In this document: in pieces, positions 12,432-24,846 of the stretch
Numbering within the stretch: position 1 is the stretch's first letter
How the letters are laid out: each line of letters opens with the position of its first letter
Source of the DNA: Apostichopus japonicus
Lineage: Eukaryota; Echinodermata; Holothuroidea; Aspidochirotida; Stichopodidae
Reading direction: 5' to 3'
Assembly: GCF_037975245.1 (NCBI RefSeq)
Contig: NC_092572.1
Location: 1,403,501 to 1,467,500 of the forward strand
Length of the DNA stretch: 64,000 bases
Program-made: the position numbers and the translations under genes
Notes under the pieces: generated by a model
Database searches by the model: none
Seen by the model: the letters and a program-made list of their open reading frames with translations, nothing else
Told to the model about the DNA's origin: nothing

Positions 12432-13290
12432 GAGGGCCTTTTGCATGAGAAACTTTGTATTGCATTGGCATTTCTTTACTCTGTGGAATGTTACAAATGT
12501 CATGTCACAAGGCACATATATTCTGCATCAATATACAATCCATTAGGCCCATATAGGGCCGCATTGGGCAACCTATTCTTTCTATCTGGTGGGACCTATG
12601 CAGAAGAAAATTTGTCTTGCATTGGCAGTTCGTTAATCTGTGGAAGGAACCTTTGCATTTGATATTGGTTTTGTGTGTGTGGTACCAACCATGATTGATC
12701 ATAGCCCATTTGGGGGCCCTTTATTTAGTGTGTCTGTTGGCCCCTTTGTAGCAGAAAATTTGTCTGGCATGATTATTCTCATGGTCTGTAAGATCAACCC
12801 AAACATTCCAAACCGGTTTTTGAGTGGTACCTTGCATATTTAATCTGGGTCACTGCTACGATAATGGGCATTTGGGCCATATTTGGGGGCGTCTGGCGGG
12901 CCCTTAGCAGCAGAAAATTTGTCTGGCATGGGCCATTCATTACTTTGCGGCATTTATGCATTAAGTTGACATTGGTTTCAAGTGGTACCTCGTTCGTTTG
13001 ATCAGATGCATTTTTAGGGGCCCTTTTGGGGCGTCTGGCGGGCCCTTTGCAGCAGAAAATTTGTCTGGCATGGGCCATTCAGTACTATGTGGCATTCATG
13101 CATGAAGTTGACATTGGTTTCAAGTGGTACCTCGTTCGTTTGATCAGATGCATTTTTGGCCCCCTTTAACCGGCCCCATGGGCCACATGCAGCAGAGGGA
13201 CCACGGCAGACATCCACTTTTGGATATACTGGGATTTTCCACAAATGTTCCAATACTGAGATATTGGTACCTCGTTCGTTTGATCAAAGT
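12432..13290 (+). repeat. Degenerate tandem repeat, unit ~142-159 bp
   Basis: The word GCAGAAAATTTGTCTGGCAT or a near match recurs at about 12600, 12751, 12910 and 13052. More diverged copies lie near 12440 and 13192. Spacing is about 151, 159, 142 and 140 bp. The two youngest-looking units (12,890-13,030 and 13,030-13,170) share long blocks, including GACATTGGTTTCAAGTGGTA and CTCGTTCGTTTGATCAGATG. The repeat is richer in GGGCC words than its surroundings. Short ORFs across it are by-products of the repeat. The next 350 bp up to the LINE tail show nothing recognisable. Confidence 0.8.
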
Positions 13291-13639
13291 GCACTGGGCT
13301 GCCGGTCAATATACTGCGTTACTGATATACAGTGATCAATAATATAAGGTCAACGATTCTGAAACGTTTGCAGTTCGTTTGAAGACGCTATTCATTTGTA
13401 AAGAAAGTCGAAGGTGTACGGCAGGGCACGTTTACATCATTATTGGGTAGATGTGTATCAGTGATGTGGAAGTGCGACACGTTATATTGGAATGCCCGAC
13501 CGTTGATATATTGCAACATTGTAAATTCATTCTTACTACGTCGTCCGTTATTCGTTTTTCATTTCGTGTTTTTCAGAAACATACATATTGTTTTATTCAG
13601 TTTCCTTCTTAAAGTATATCAAATATGTCACTAAACGGA

Positions 13640-16600
13640 TAATAATAATAATAATAATTTATTCTTATATAGCGCTTTACATCAAAAGAATGATCTCAAA
13701 GCAGCTTCACAGAAACGCATAAAAAAAAATACAACTTAAAAAGTAATACAGCTTAAAAATAATACAATCTAAAAATATTGCATCTTAAGAATTACAGAAA
13801 TAAATAACTAACAATAATTAATAAAAAACAAGAAAATTCAGAAATTAAAGGCAAAAGCAATAAAATATGACAGCATACAATAAAACTAAAATACTAAACT
13901 ATTACAGCCGAAGAAATAGCAACAATAAGACTATCAAAACAAAAATAGAAAATAAATTTCAATATAAAACAATCAAGATGGTAACAATCAATATGACTGG
14001 AGGTTTAAAAAGAATAATACTTTCGAAAAAGGTGAGTTTTAAGGTGTGCCTTAAAGGCCTTTAATGATGGAGCTGCCCTGATGTCATTGGGGAGTGCATT
14101 CCATAGATCAGGTGCAAAATAGGCAAAGGATCGTGCGCCAAAGCTTTTTGGGCGAATCTGCCAGGCTCTAGTCGTATCTCCATAGAATGTCTGTTCCTCT
14201 GTCGTGTGCGATTTGCAATCTGCATGGGCTCTGGAAGAGCCTGACGACTGATCAGAGAGCCAAGATAGTGAGGGGCAGTGCCATTTATAACATTGTAAGT
14301 TATGACTAGAGACTTAAATTCGATCCTTGCGGAGACAGGTAACCAATGAAGGTCAATCAATATGGGTGTGATGTGTTCGTGCCTCCTGCTCCGTGTAACC
14401 ATGCGTGCTGCCGAGTTTTGAATCAATTGAAGACGTGCCAGTTGCTGTTGCTCAATTCCATATAATAAACTATTACAATAATCAAGGTGCGATGTAACAA
14501 ATGCATGAATTAATCTTTCTGTGCTTGTGCGATCTAAGAGCTTACGAATTTTCCCAATACGATACAATGAGTATGATGCTGACTGACAAATTTTTGAAAC
14601 ATGACTTGACATAGAACTGAATTCATCAAATTGCACTCCTAAATTTCTGACAACGGAAATGGGTTTAACATGAGTAACACCAACTCTGAAACTAGATATG
14701 TCTGCTTGAACTTTTCGGAACTTACTGTGAAAATGAATTACTTCTGTTTTGCTATCATTGAGTACAAGTCGATTTGCTGCCATCCACTCACGAATATCAT
14801 CTATGCATTTTTCAGGTATGAATTTCCAGTCAGAAAGATTTTTACACGAAAAATAAAGTTGTGTATCATCGGCAAAAAGCATAAAGTCAATATAATTGGC
14901 TAAAATAATGTCTTCGAGTGGGGATGTATACAAGGTAAAAAGAATCGGCCCAAGACCGCTTCCCTGTGGTACACCGCAAAATAATGGTTCATCGTCCGAA
15001 TAACAATTGTCAATACAGACACGTCGAGTACGTCCTCGAAGATATGAATCGAACCACTTTAAAGCAGTACCATTTATGCCAAACCGATGCTCCAAACGCT
15101 GCAGTAAAATATCGTGGTCAATTGTATCGAATGCGGCGGTAAGATCGAGTAGGACTAAAATACACTCTTTATGATTGTCCATTGAAACTAGAATGTCATT
15201 TCTTACACGAAGCAACGCGGTTTCTGTGCTATGGTTTCTTCGGTATGCAGATTGAAATTTCGAATAAAGAGAGAATTGGTTAAAATATTCATCAATTTGA
15301 TTAAAACACATGTTCTCTAAAAATTTATGTTCAAATAAAAGGTTGGAAACGGGACGATAATTTGATAAAACGTCAGGATCCAGTCCGGGCTTTTTCAATA
15401 ATGGTCTGACAAGAGCGCGTTTATGACGTCGCGGAACAGTCCCTGCTTCGAAGGAAGTGTTGGCAATGTTAACAAGATCATCCACTAGTACTGGTAGGCA
15501 AAGTTTAACGAGCTGAGTTGGCATCGGATCGAGCGCTGAAGATTTCGAGTTCATAGCTGAAATACATTTGGTCGCGTCGTCACGGGTAATTGGCTTGAAG
15601 TTCGAAAAGCTATGACTAGATGGGCACTGTGGTAAACTTGGCTTTGTAACATCATGGAATGTATCGCGTAATTTCCTGATCTTCCCACAGAAAAAGTCAG
15701 AGAAATCTTGCGCCATTTGCTGGGGATCGTTGTGCTTAGGTAGGATGGCACCAGTTGACTTCTTGTCTCGTGTGATCTCATCAACCACGGCAAACAGCTT
15801 CCTGGTGTTGGCGGACTGTATGCGAGAACGGTGGTACTGAGTTTTAGCTCTCTCGCATTCGTCATGGTAAGATGTTCGGGCACCATGTAATATTTGCTTG
15901 TTAATCTCCAGCGGTGAGCTGAGCCAAGCTCGTTCTAAACGGCGAACATTATTCCTCAGAAGTCGGAGTTCATCTGTGTACCACGGAGCTCGAGCTTTGT
16001 TCACAATTACCTTCTTCTTCGCAGGAGCAAGCATATCCATAACGTCAGACAGTTTCTTACCGAAGTTGACTGATAACGTGTCAACTGAAATGCCGTACTC
16101 ACCATCACTGTCAACAGGCTTGTATTTTTTAATCGCCTCTACCAGCTGGTCACTTCGGATAGATCGAATGTTCCGTATAACACGTGTAGTTTTTGTCGCG
16201 TGGGGTCGTGAAATGTCCGTGATGAATTTTATCAAGCTATGATCAGAAGGTAGACTGTTGTCATTGGTGACATCACTGATGGTGCAGATTGGTGATTCGA
16301 TCGAGCGGGTGATTACCAAGTCCAAAGTATGACCGCTAGCATGGGTCGATCCACGAACAAGTTGTACAAGATTCATACTACAGAGTAAATCATGGAATTT
16401 CAAGGCGTCACCATTTGTAGCGTTGTCGACATGGATGTTGAAATCTCCAAGAATAATGAGGCGACCTGGTGCAATTACTAAAACCTCCAAAAATGAAGCA
16501 AATTCAACCAAAAAGTCTGCAGTTTTGCAACCATTGGTTCTTGACGGTGGGGGCCGGTAGATAAGTACGATGTGTGTGGTGACGTCATTAACTGTGACAG

Positions 16601-17336
16601 TCAGATCAACATGTTCGAAGGATTTGAACAATCCAGAGTTCATCTTCTTCACCTTATAATCGGAGCGAATAATGAGCGCTACTCCACCTCCTTTACGGTT
16701 TGCGCGGGGCCGTTGATAAACATTATAACCGCTCAATGACGCTTTAAATTCGCTCACAGCACATTGTCGATGTTCCCCAATCCAGGTTTCTGTTACAGCG
16801 AAAATGTCTGTATCATTCTCAACAATGGTACTACACACGGCCGCAATTTTGTTGTTGATGGAGCGGGCATTCCATAGGCTGAAGGAGAGTTTGCGATTGC
16901 GGTGAAAAGAGGAAATTCGCTTTACTGTCAATAGATTTTGATCTTCGATACCGCGGTTTTGTTGTTGTTGATATGACCTAGTATGGTCACGGTTTCCCAC
17001 AACAGTTTGGATGGGTTTAGGGGCTTTTGTACAATCAATAGCAATCAGATTGTCAGTGTTTGATCCAGGTCCACAGGAAAGCTCATAATTAGGTGAAGTA
17101 ATAATTACCGGTATCCGCCGCCTTTTCACCCCGTTGGTTCCTCTCTTTGTCCGGCGATTTTTAAAGCAATTTGAAGCAGTAATCCCATTTGTAATTATTC
17201 GGTCGATAGTCTGATGGCTCAACGGTATAGACCGCGATATTGTACGGAGATCGATGAGCTCCTGCCTACTGAAACTGTGTAGGTTAGGGTTAACATTAGG
17301 CATAGTGATAGGCCAATCCAACGAAAACGTAAACAA
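13640..17336 (-). mobile_element. CR1/L2-group non-LTR retrotransposon (LINE), nearly full coding region
   Basis: A minus-strand LINE runs from its coding start at 17336 to a 3' tail of (ATT)n at about 13640-13660. The 3' UTR includes the GTAAAGCGCTATATAAGAAT word, a kind of 3' end I associate with CR1/L2-like elements of marine invertebrates. The 5' end is not fixed; sequence upstream of 17336 shows no clear boundary. No ORF1 was seen. A tail of short tandem repeats instead of poly(A) fits the CR1/L2 group. No flanking target-site duplication could be identified. Confidence 0.8.
14061..17336 (-). CDS. LINE ORF2: endonuclease and reverse transcriptase
   Basis: This 1091-codon frame encodes an APE-type endonuclease followed by a reverse transcriptase. 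The endonuclease shows LWNARSINNK, AVTETWIGEH, LIILGDFNIH and LPSDHSLIKF. The RT shows YRPVSNL, FQSAYRRNHSTETAL, LLDLTAAFDTIDH, GVPQGSGLGP and the catalytic FADDTQLYFS. Such proteins nick the target and copy the element RNA there. The N-terminal ~150 residues are basic and unassigned. The last ~30 residues are out of frame: the conserved C-terminal RSFAYFAPDLWN motif lies in another frame, which ends at 14005-14007. A single frameshift near 14,140-14,180 therefore damages the C-terminus. Otherwise the ORF is intact, suggesting a fairly young insertion. Confidence 0.88.
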   Translation of the reverse strand: MFTFSLDWPITMPNVNPNLHSFSRQELIDLRTISRSIPLSHQTIDRIITNGITASNCFKNRRTKRGTNGVKRRRIPVIITSPNYELSCGPGSNTDNLIAIDCTKAPKPIQTVVGNRDHTRSYQQQQNRGIEDQNLLTVKRISSFHRNRKLSFSLWNARSINNKIAAVCSTIVENDTDIFAVTETWIGEHRQCAVSEFKASLSGYNVYQRPRANRKGGGVALIIRSDYKVKKMNSGLFKSFEHVDLTVTVNDVTTHIVLIYRPPPSRTNGCKTADFLVEFASFLEVLVIAPGRLIILGDFNIHVDNATNGDALKFHDLLCSMNLVQLVRGSTHASGHTLDLVITRSIESPICTISDVTNDNSLPSDHSLIKFITDISRPHATKTTRVIRNIRSIRSDQLVEAIKKYKPVDSDGEYGISVDTLSVNFGKKLSDVMDMLAPAKKKVIVNKARAPWYTDELRLLRNNVRRLERAWLSSPLEINKQILHGARTSYHDECERAKTQYHRSRIQSANTRKLFAVVDEITRDKKSTGAILPKHNDPQQMAQDFSDFFCGKIRKLRDTFHDVTKPSLPQCPSSHSFSNFKPITRDDATKCISAMNSKSSALDPMPTQLVKLCLPVLVDDLVNIANTSFEAGTVPRRHKRALVRPLLKKPGLDPDVLSNYRPVSNLLFEHKFLENMCFNQIDEYFNQFSLYSKFQSAYRRNHSTETALLRVRNDILVSMDNHKECILVLLDLTAAFDTIDHDILLQRLEHRFGINGTALKWFDSYLRGRTRRVCIDNCYSDDEPLFCGVPQGSGLGPILFTLYTSPLEDIILANYIDFMLFADDTQLYFSCKNLSDWKFIPEKCIDDIREWMAANRLVLNDSKTEVIHFHSKFRKVQADISSFRVGVTHVKPISVVRNLGVQFDEFSSMSSHVSKICQSASYSLYRIGKIRKLLDRTSTERLIHAFVTSHLDYCNSLLYGIEQQQLARLQLIQNSAARMVTRSRRHEHITPILIDLHWLPVSARIEFKSLVITYNVINGTAPHYLGSLISRQALPEPMQIANRTRQRNRHSMEIRLEPGRFAQKALAHDPLPILHLIYGMHSPMTSGQLHH

Positions 17337-20300
17337 ATGTTAAAAAATCACAAGCGTAAAATAAACTTTCTCGATTAAATTTGAAAACGACTGCATCACT
17401 GATGCATTGAATAAACCAATCAAAAATATAGTCCATGAAATCGTGGTGTAAAACGTTGAATTAACCAGGCGAAATTTAATAGTTTGACGAGCATTATAGT
17501 CGAGGTGCTACCTGTGCAGGTGCTACCAACCAATATGATGAAGGCTTACCATTTCCCAAGATACAAAATACACCTGTGTGGCATAGTAATAGCTTTATCT
17601 TTGCACACCGGAATTTTTAACAATGATTTCATAAAGGAGCTATTGCTTTTCACATGGATGCTATGGTTTAAAAAAAAAATTATAACAAGAATGCACATAT
17701 TATAAACCTGAAAGCATTGTTGGTGACCCTCATTATTTGTTGGTGCCCTTCCGGCTCGGAGTATCTGCGTCCCAAGGGCCCAAACATTTTTGTAAAGCCG
17801 TCTCCCAAACATTTTGGTCTTATCAAAGTCAGCATGGTAAAAACAAATAGACGGCTGTGCTTCGTGCTTTATGCATAAAGGTAAGTGACTAACGTAAGAT
17901 TGTACAACATTTGCGAACATGCTAGGAATTCCTTTTATATTTTGTGAAAAAGTAAGAACCGTGTGTAAGTCGTGGCTAATATCTATTGACTTGTAATTTA
18001 TTACAACTACATTTTCACACAAAATTTAAGCTAATATGCTGCATCAAGTGCTTTTATTTTTGAAAATTAAAGATATTTTGACAATAAGATCAGGATTTTG
18101 TCGATACCTTGTTGTTATATTGCAAGAACCCTTGTGCGATTCCTTGGTTTGAGTGTAACAAGATGGCCCTGGTGACATAATATCGCTGCAAAGCGTATTG
18201 ATCTTTACAGGTGCGATATGGCTTCTATGTTTAAATGTATGTGTCTCATGTACATACAGGGTTTACTTACAATGTACTCTACAGTCAAGTACACTATGAA
18301 TACTCAATTTTAACACAAAAATCACTATGATTAGTTTTGAAATTTCCATTTTTATTGGGGTTGGGATCGATTATAATTTAATAGGTTTATGTATTATAGC
18401 AGTGTAAACAGTGTACTTGCAATTATAGTTTTTCGACCAAACCACCTTTGTCATAGTGAATGAAAGCCGAAAGTATAAGCTTATATTGCGCGCCTCGTGA
18501 TGAAATTGGGAGGAAGTGGAATGGTTGGAATGACGTAGGGAGGAGTAGGAAGAGGTATCGAAGGTAACTCTAGCTTAAAAGGTAACCGAACTCCAAGGTT
18601 AATGCTCGGCGGGCATTGGATTCCAAAATAGGAACTGTACGTTAGCTGGGCTTCTCCTGGAGGGTGTGATAAGTTATGTTAAAGAATGTTTCCAAAATGA
18701 GGTACACCATTTTAAAAGGTAACCTCTTGAAACCACGCTGTACTAAATGGCCAACATTGCAGGGTCTTCAAAACAGGGATGGGTAACGTTTAATTGGTAC
18801 AAGTGTCTGCCCGACACAAATTTCGGCTCCAAAACATTAAAGTCAAGCAACTCTGTTTTAATATTGTGTAGTATTTCAATATATAAAACTGTACACTCCA
18901 ACGCTATCGCAAAAACATTTAAGCAACTTATGTCGAGATTGCATACGTCATGAAAGTACTTTAGAACTTAATTATTGTTTTCCTTTTATTTTAATTAAAA
19001 ACCAATAGACCTGTGCTTCCTGCAGTATTAGAGTACTCAAGAAGTGCTGAGTGTTTAATTACCAAGTAGTAATCAGTACTAGCACATGATATAAAGTACC
19101 CATACAATACAGTACTCGTACTCATCACTGAGTACTCTTATTCGGATGTACAAATACTCATACTTGAACTCGATTTAAATCAGATGGTCCTCGATAAGGA
19201 TGAATACTTAAAGAGCACTTGAGAGTACTTAATAGAAAGAGAGCTACGTTCTTTTGAAGTAATAACCAGAAGCCGCAGAATGTTTGATTATTTACATATG
19301 AATTACGGTATCGTTTTACTATATTACTTCTCTCAAGCACCTATATCCCAGCAGAATATAATTTACATGCCTCCTATTACATTACACAATATACATGAGC
19401 GATGTTTGTCGAACAGTTGTTAGTACACATGTTTAGCCAACAATCTTGCATCTTTTCCATTGACACCAGCAAATGTTTGATGATATTGACACCTTATGAT
19501 TTTTGAGAGCAATATCAAGGTCCGAGCAATGTCGTTACATAAAATATTACATTATTTGACTACAAGAACTCCATAAGGGATCAGAAGTTTCTAAAATATT
19601 ACATAACAAAATACTACAAAGGACCGCATGAAAAGAACACCTGGTCAGTAGTCGGATTCTCGGATACTGTTGCTCGTCACTCAGATCCTAAAATTTAGTA
19701 TAGTACTAGGTAGTGGGAACCACAAATACTCGGAAGTACTTGATAATCACACACAAATCCTCATCCACAAACTGGTTTATTGTGCCTCAAATGTATGTCC
19801 ATCTTGATGTTTTGATACTGTGACTTAATGGTTAAGGAGCAAACCATTCTATCACCTGAATACTTCTCAACGAAAATGGAACCTCTGTGATTTTTGTATC
19901 GAAAGTTCCTGTACTAATATGAGTGTTTTTCATCAAACCACATGTTTTCTTTAGGCTACTCCTTGTCAAAAATGTCAACGCATGGGCACTTTTTAGGAAT
20001 ATTTGATTTCTTTATCGCAAAACGGGTACCTTTATATAATAAAAGGGCACTTTTTAGTTACACTAATTTAAAAGGGTTACATCTCATTATTAAAAATGGG
20101 ATCTGTTAATTTCCAATTGGATCCTTGGGTTGATCGTTCACAAACATGTGTACACATGTTCCCATTGCATCTGGTTTCCCCGAACCTGTAGTAAATAAAG
20201 GTTTGTGTCTAAAATGTAGAAGAAAAATCATTCAGAAACGTGTTGAGTTCCCTTAATATCTGGTACATAGTAGCACTTCAAATACTATCATACAAATTGA

Positions 20301-20859
20301 ATCTGTATACCAGTGTTTAAAGAACTGAAGGTCTAGGCTTATACGCACTATTCCTGGGTCACGTAATACCCCATGTGTCTCTTTGGTGACCTATCTCTCT
20401 TGTGAGTTCCTCACTATGGACCTTTGATCGAATTAATAGTTGTTCCTTTATTCAAAACCTAGAGAAGGTTGACATTTGAAGGAATTCCTCAAACAGAATC
20501 ATGTTCCACGTGAAGAAGTTTGCTAATAATACAGGTTCAGGTTTGTTTGAAATGTTGTCATAATGACATATTTTGCTTATTCAATACTGCAATGTACGTG
20601 TCTGTAAGTTACCTCAGATGTCCCAATATGAGTGAAGTGCTAGATCGGGTACCGACAGAAACAGACCTTTATGTATATTTATTTTGGTATTCTTCCTGAA
20701 GTTAAAACAGTCCACGCGATGATGATAATGTTTTTTTTTTTACAAAAAGCGACGCGTGTGTTTACCTTAGACTTAAACTCCGATGACTCATAACGTACGT
20801 GGTGGTATAACGTTTATAAGGATTCATCCTCGTATTCATGTAGTGAGGGTCACTCAAAG
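17337..20859. other. Intergenic, no gene seen
   Basis: No supported coding region, RNA gene or clear element boundary. The stretches around 19,020-19,240 and 19,640-19,745 are unusually rich in AGTACT/GTACTC words, a local low-complexity pattern of unknown meaning. Confidence 0.5.
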
Positions 20860-23482
20860 CAGTGGCGGAGATTTCTTGTCAGAAATGGGGGGGGGGGGGG
20901 TTGCAGGCCATTGATGAAATAAAAAGTCATTACTGCTGGCTCACTATCTAAGTGGAGCGCCACCATAAGTTGGCGTAAAGTGCACAAGAATTTTTTTGGC
21001 AAATATTGCCTCCCAGATTGCAGTAAATGGCACTGCCCAGGCCTTGAAAAGCTGCAATTAACCAGGGGCGTATTTTCTAACCCGGGGGGCGCGAATTACT
21101 ATCTAAGCAGAACGCCACCATTGGTTGGCGCGCAGCGTACAAACAAATTTCTGGTTTTGGTACCGCCCAGATTACCGGAAATGGCACTTCTCGTGCTTGA
21201 AACTGACCAACCATATGTACACTTTTGCCTGAGAACCAAGTATATCCAAATACTTTTTTTCTCATCTATAACCTTTTTGAAGATTGTCACCAGTCACGCA
21301 TCATGTTAGACTTCATCACATATCCTGGGGATCATTGCTTTTGTAGGTGATTCTTCATCGCGGCCCACAATACCCGTCAGCCCCACTGTTCAGAATTTGA
21401 AAATTCACAATTCTCGGGAATAAATTCACTTCAAAACATACCCATAATGTTGCACAAAATATCATCTATGGACAACCGATATAGAAAAACCGCTTTCAAA
21501 CCCTAACAGACGGGTGGAAATTGCACGAGTATGATGAAGTATGATGAAGAATGTTGGTCAGGGAATTTTTCGAAAATTCAGACGGCTACTAAAAAATTCA
21601 TTGAAGGAAATAAAAATATACCAGATATTTCCGAAACCGAACACTACACACATCGACAGTTTTGATCATGGGCGCAGATCAGTCTTGGATAATGGTAGGG
21701 ATCCGTGTCTGTTCTCTGACACTATCTTAGCGGAGCGCGGCCATGGGTTCGCGCGTAGCGTACGATTTTTTTTTTTTTTCGGCAAATATACCTCCCAGGT
21801 CGCCGGAAATAACACTTCCCAGACCTAATGATGCTCCTAAACCTCTTTAAGTTTTAGATCTCATGGCTTAGAAATTTAGTTTGGAGAAATACATGGGCTT
21901 CTGCAGAAAGAAAATCAGGGGACAAATAATCCAAGTAGACTTTTGCATATACGATGGGGTCCTCTCCCAGATAACAAATATAGACTGCCGCAAATGCGAT
22001 TTCCGTCCTATATTTAACAACTGTGGATAAAATACAAACTTCTGCATGTCATTTGCACATTGAAATGCAGCTATTGGTCAAGACAAATTGGTGGGGACAC
22101 GGTATATCATGTCCCCGTTACTGAAAAAGTTGGTGGGGACGCGTCCCGCTGTCCTCACCAGGATCTGTGCCCATGGTTTGGAGGCTGTTTATCGTGTAAC
22201 GCCATTTTCATGCTCACTGATATATGATGTGATATCTGTTGTTTGCTTTACAAATTCGAATAATTTTGTCACTGTTCCTCTTTCTCTTCCAGTTTTCTTG
22301 CCGTATTTTCTACTCCAACCTTTTCTCCTTTTCTTTTCCTTCCTTCCTCCCCTTCTTTTCTCTCTTTTTTTCTGTTTTTCCTTCTCTCTTCTTTTCTCTC
22401 CTCTTTTTCTTACCCGGGGACGTGCGCCTCAACGCCCCCCCCCCCCCCGTGGATACGCGCCTGTTAACCATTTCATATATTGAAAATTGAAATCTCATGT
22501 TCTGTCACTGATGTGTTACTATAATGAAAAGCAAGATTTTTTCGTTTTTTCATGTTGTATCCTCAACTTGTAAATAAACGGTCACCATGGATTATATAGC
22601 CTATTGGCCGTATCCAATCAACTTTTTCTGAATTGCATGCGCTCTACCAGTGCAACATATAGGATACAGTAAAATTCATTTCAATGCAGTTTCCCCCCGT
22701 GGGTGCAAAATATTCTGGAGTCCCGTATGTTGTGTTATTAGCTGTCCTTGATACTCTCAGTCAGTTACAGCATAATAGTTCTAGACTAACCATACCACAG
22801 GTTTACACACAGGAACAAAGTCTCAAACCTAATTTACATTTGAGTTCAGGTGAGTTTTCACATGATTCAAGTGAAGTTTGCAAACAATCTACAGTCATCA
22901 CATACTCCAAACTTTGCCAAAATAGTCCTAACTCCTAAGGTAGTCCCCTACAACACAACCAATGTAATTATCAATTCATGCCTAAAAACGATAAGAGTAC
23001 ATTTTTACCAAACGGTGCTGTGTAAGACGTAAGGCACATGCGGCGAAATCGACCTTGCATTGATAGTGCCAAAGCGCGCTAGCCTAGCGACAGATTTCGA
23101 CACTCATATTGCCTAAGTACATGTACTTAGAAACACCTCGTTGAAGTTGGCAAGTGTATACAGTTCCTAAGCTATTCAACAGCAACAAAACATTATTTTG
23201 TGTAAGTCTGTTGTGGGGTGAAGTTAGCGCTATGAGCTAGAAGTTCCAATGCGCAAGGTGGTGGAAAGAGGTTAGAAGTAATGTGTGGGTCAATTCTAAC
23301 TCGGTTTTCGGTCGTTAATTGTTCATGTAGCCTACCAGGTAAAAGGTTGAAATGACTTATGGCTGTAACAGAACATTACTGGCAAAAATTAGGGGGGGGG
23401 GGTTGATTGTGTGGGCCAACCCCCCCCCTCTTCAAAAAGTGGGGGGTGAAAACCCCCCAACCCCCCTGTTTCTCCGCCACTG
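20860..23482. mobile_element. Non-autonomous hAT-like DNA transposon (2,623 bp)
   Basis: The left end reads CAGTGGCGGAGA. The right end is its exact complement for 12 bp (TCTCCGCCACTG, ending 23482). Flanking 8-bp sequences are ACTCAAAG (20852-20859) and ATTCAAAG (23483-23490), a 7/8 match, as expected for an aged hAT target-site duplication. Poly-G/poly-C runs lie just inside both ends. No transposase ORF is present, so mobility would have needed an enzyme from elsewhere. Superfamily assignment rests on the 8-bp duplication and CA...TG ends. Confidence 0.65.
20944..21823 (+). repeat. Three dispersed ~100-bp repeat units inside the hAT-like element
   Basis: Related units lie at about 20,944-21,046, 21,101-21,200 and 21,717-21,823. 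Each runs in order through CTATCT-A-G-GGAGCGC-like text, a GTTGGCG/GTTCGCG word, a T-rich run, GGCAAATAT (absent in unit 2), CTCCCAG and GAAAT-GCACTTCCCAG-like text. A more diverged relative occurs near 38,020-38,110. Confidence 0.5.
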
Positions 23483-23490
23483 ATTCAAAG

Positions 23491-24846
23491 CTGTTGTTAA
23501 GTACAGAATCTAGGGTTATAGAACCCTTCCCTCCCCTGACTTAAAGAGAAATGACATCCCGTTTAAGTTGTAATCCGTCTACATAACGTCTACATTAATG
23601 TTTGGAAGACCTAACATGGACAGTTGCTCTGCAGTGGCTACTTTGTAACATCACAGTCGCAATTTTTCTGAACAGACTATATAAGCAACGGCGCCCATTG
23701 TCAATTTCACGTCAACTTTTTATTCGGATGAGTTCCATTGGCGCTTTCAAATGAGTTGACTCGTACATATTGATCAACAACTCTTTACATTATCACGATA
23801 GTCGCTGCTAGATGACTCCGTACGCTATCGCGATTGGGTCTTTGTACCTTCATAACCCAATTTACATGTATTGCAAAACTATGAAATTCCAAAGTATGCT
23901 CTATTGGAACAGTCAACAACGCAGCTTTCCGTTACGTAGTTATATAAAGTATAGATGGAAGACTGAACTAAATAAAGTGAGCAAAATATAAAAGAAGTAT
24001 GATGTTATCCATTTTAAATATTACACTGAAGATTATTCTAATAGAGAGAGGATCAACTGAAAGCCAATTCCTAGTACATGTTTATTCAAAGAGTATACTT
24101 TATACAATTTAGCAAACTACATTAGAGTAAGTTAACGTTTTTCCTTAAAAACAAGGCCCACCCGACTATGAAAAGCAATATCATAGAACTCATGCTTCTG
24201 TATAGTTATATAAAGTCTTAAGATCGCATATACATCGTTGTATTTATATGCCAAATTTTAGCATATACTAAAAAAGTAATTATATGTTCATCAAAATGAT
24301 ATAGTTCTAACTGCACCATCTTAATATTTCTTGTCAAGATGCCACTTGATTGAGATATGCCTGTTAGGATCTGGCTCAGTCTTACAAATGATAAATATAT
24401 TAATCATCTACAGTTCATGACCACTAACATTGAACATATTGAATAATTAATATAATGATCCTCGTTCAACTCGGATCTGGTATAATTTTACACTTAAATA
24501 ATCATTCCTTGGGTACAATCATCCGATGTACATATCGGATGCATTGAAAGATGTAACTCGATTATTTTATATGAAGTGCTTTTCCCACATAGTCGAACGT
24601 AGTGTCTACTTGTACTACGATTAAATTGGTAAAGGATTCATCAAACAGATGTGTATGCAACCGGTTTGGTTAGCATAACTTCAGTGAAACAAGAAGCCAT
24701 TTTTCTTAACAAATTTGTCACTGTTTGACACTGCATCTTAAATGTGATTTATATGATTTGTTGTTTTGGTCTCGTGACCTTTACAAAACAAATAGACTGT
24801 TTGCCGCGCTTCTTCATGTTTCATTATGTTGTTTCTATTGTAGGTG
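23491..24846. other. Intergenic region downstream of gene A
   Basis: No gene seen. From about 24,330 onward it aligns by eye with the region downstream of gene B near 38,830 (shared words such as CAAGATGCCACTT, GATCTGGCT, ATGATCCTCGTTCAACTC and GATGCATTGAAAGATGTAAC). It is therefore part of the segmental duplication that made genes A and B. Confidence 0.6.

Noticed and set aside
12432-13290. CRISPR-like repeat array
   Set aside because: Units are ~142-159 bp contiguous tandem repeats without spacers in a eukaryotic context.
22088-22498. Three overlapping open frames
   Set aside because: They cross a polypyrimidine/poly-C stretch inside the hAT-like element; low-complexity by-products.
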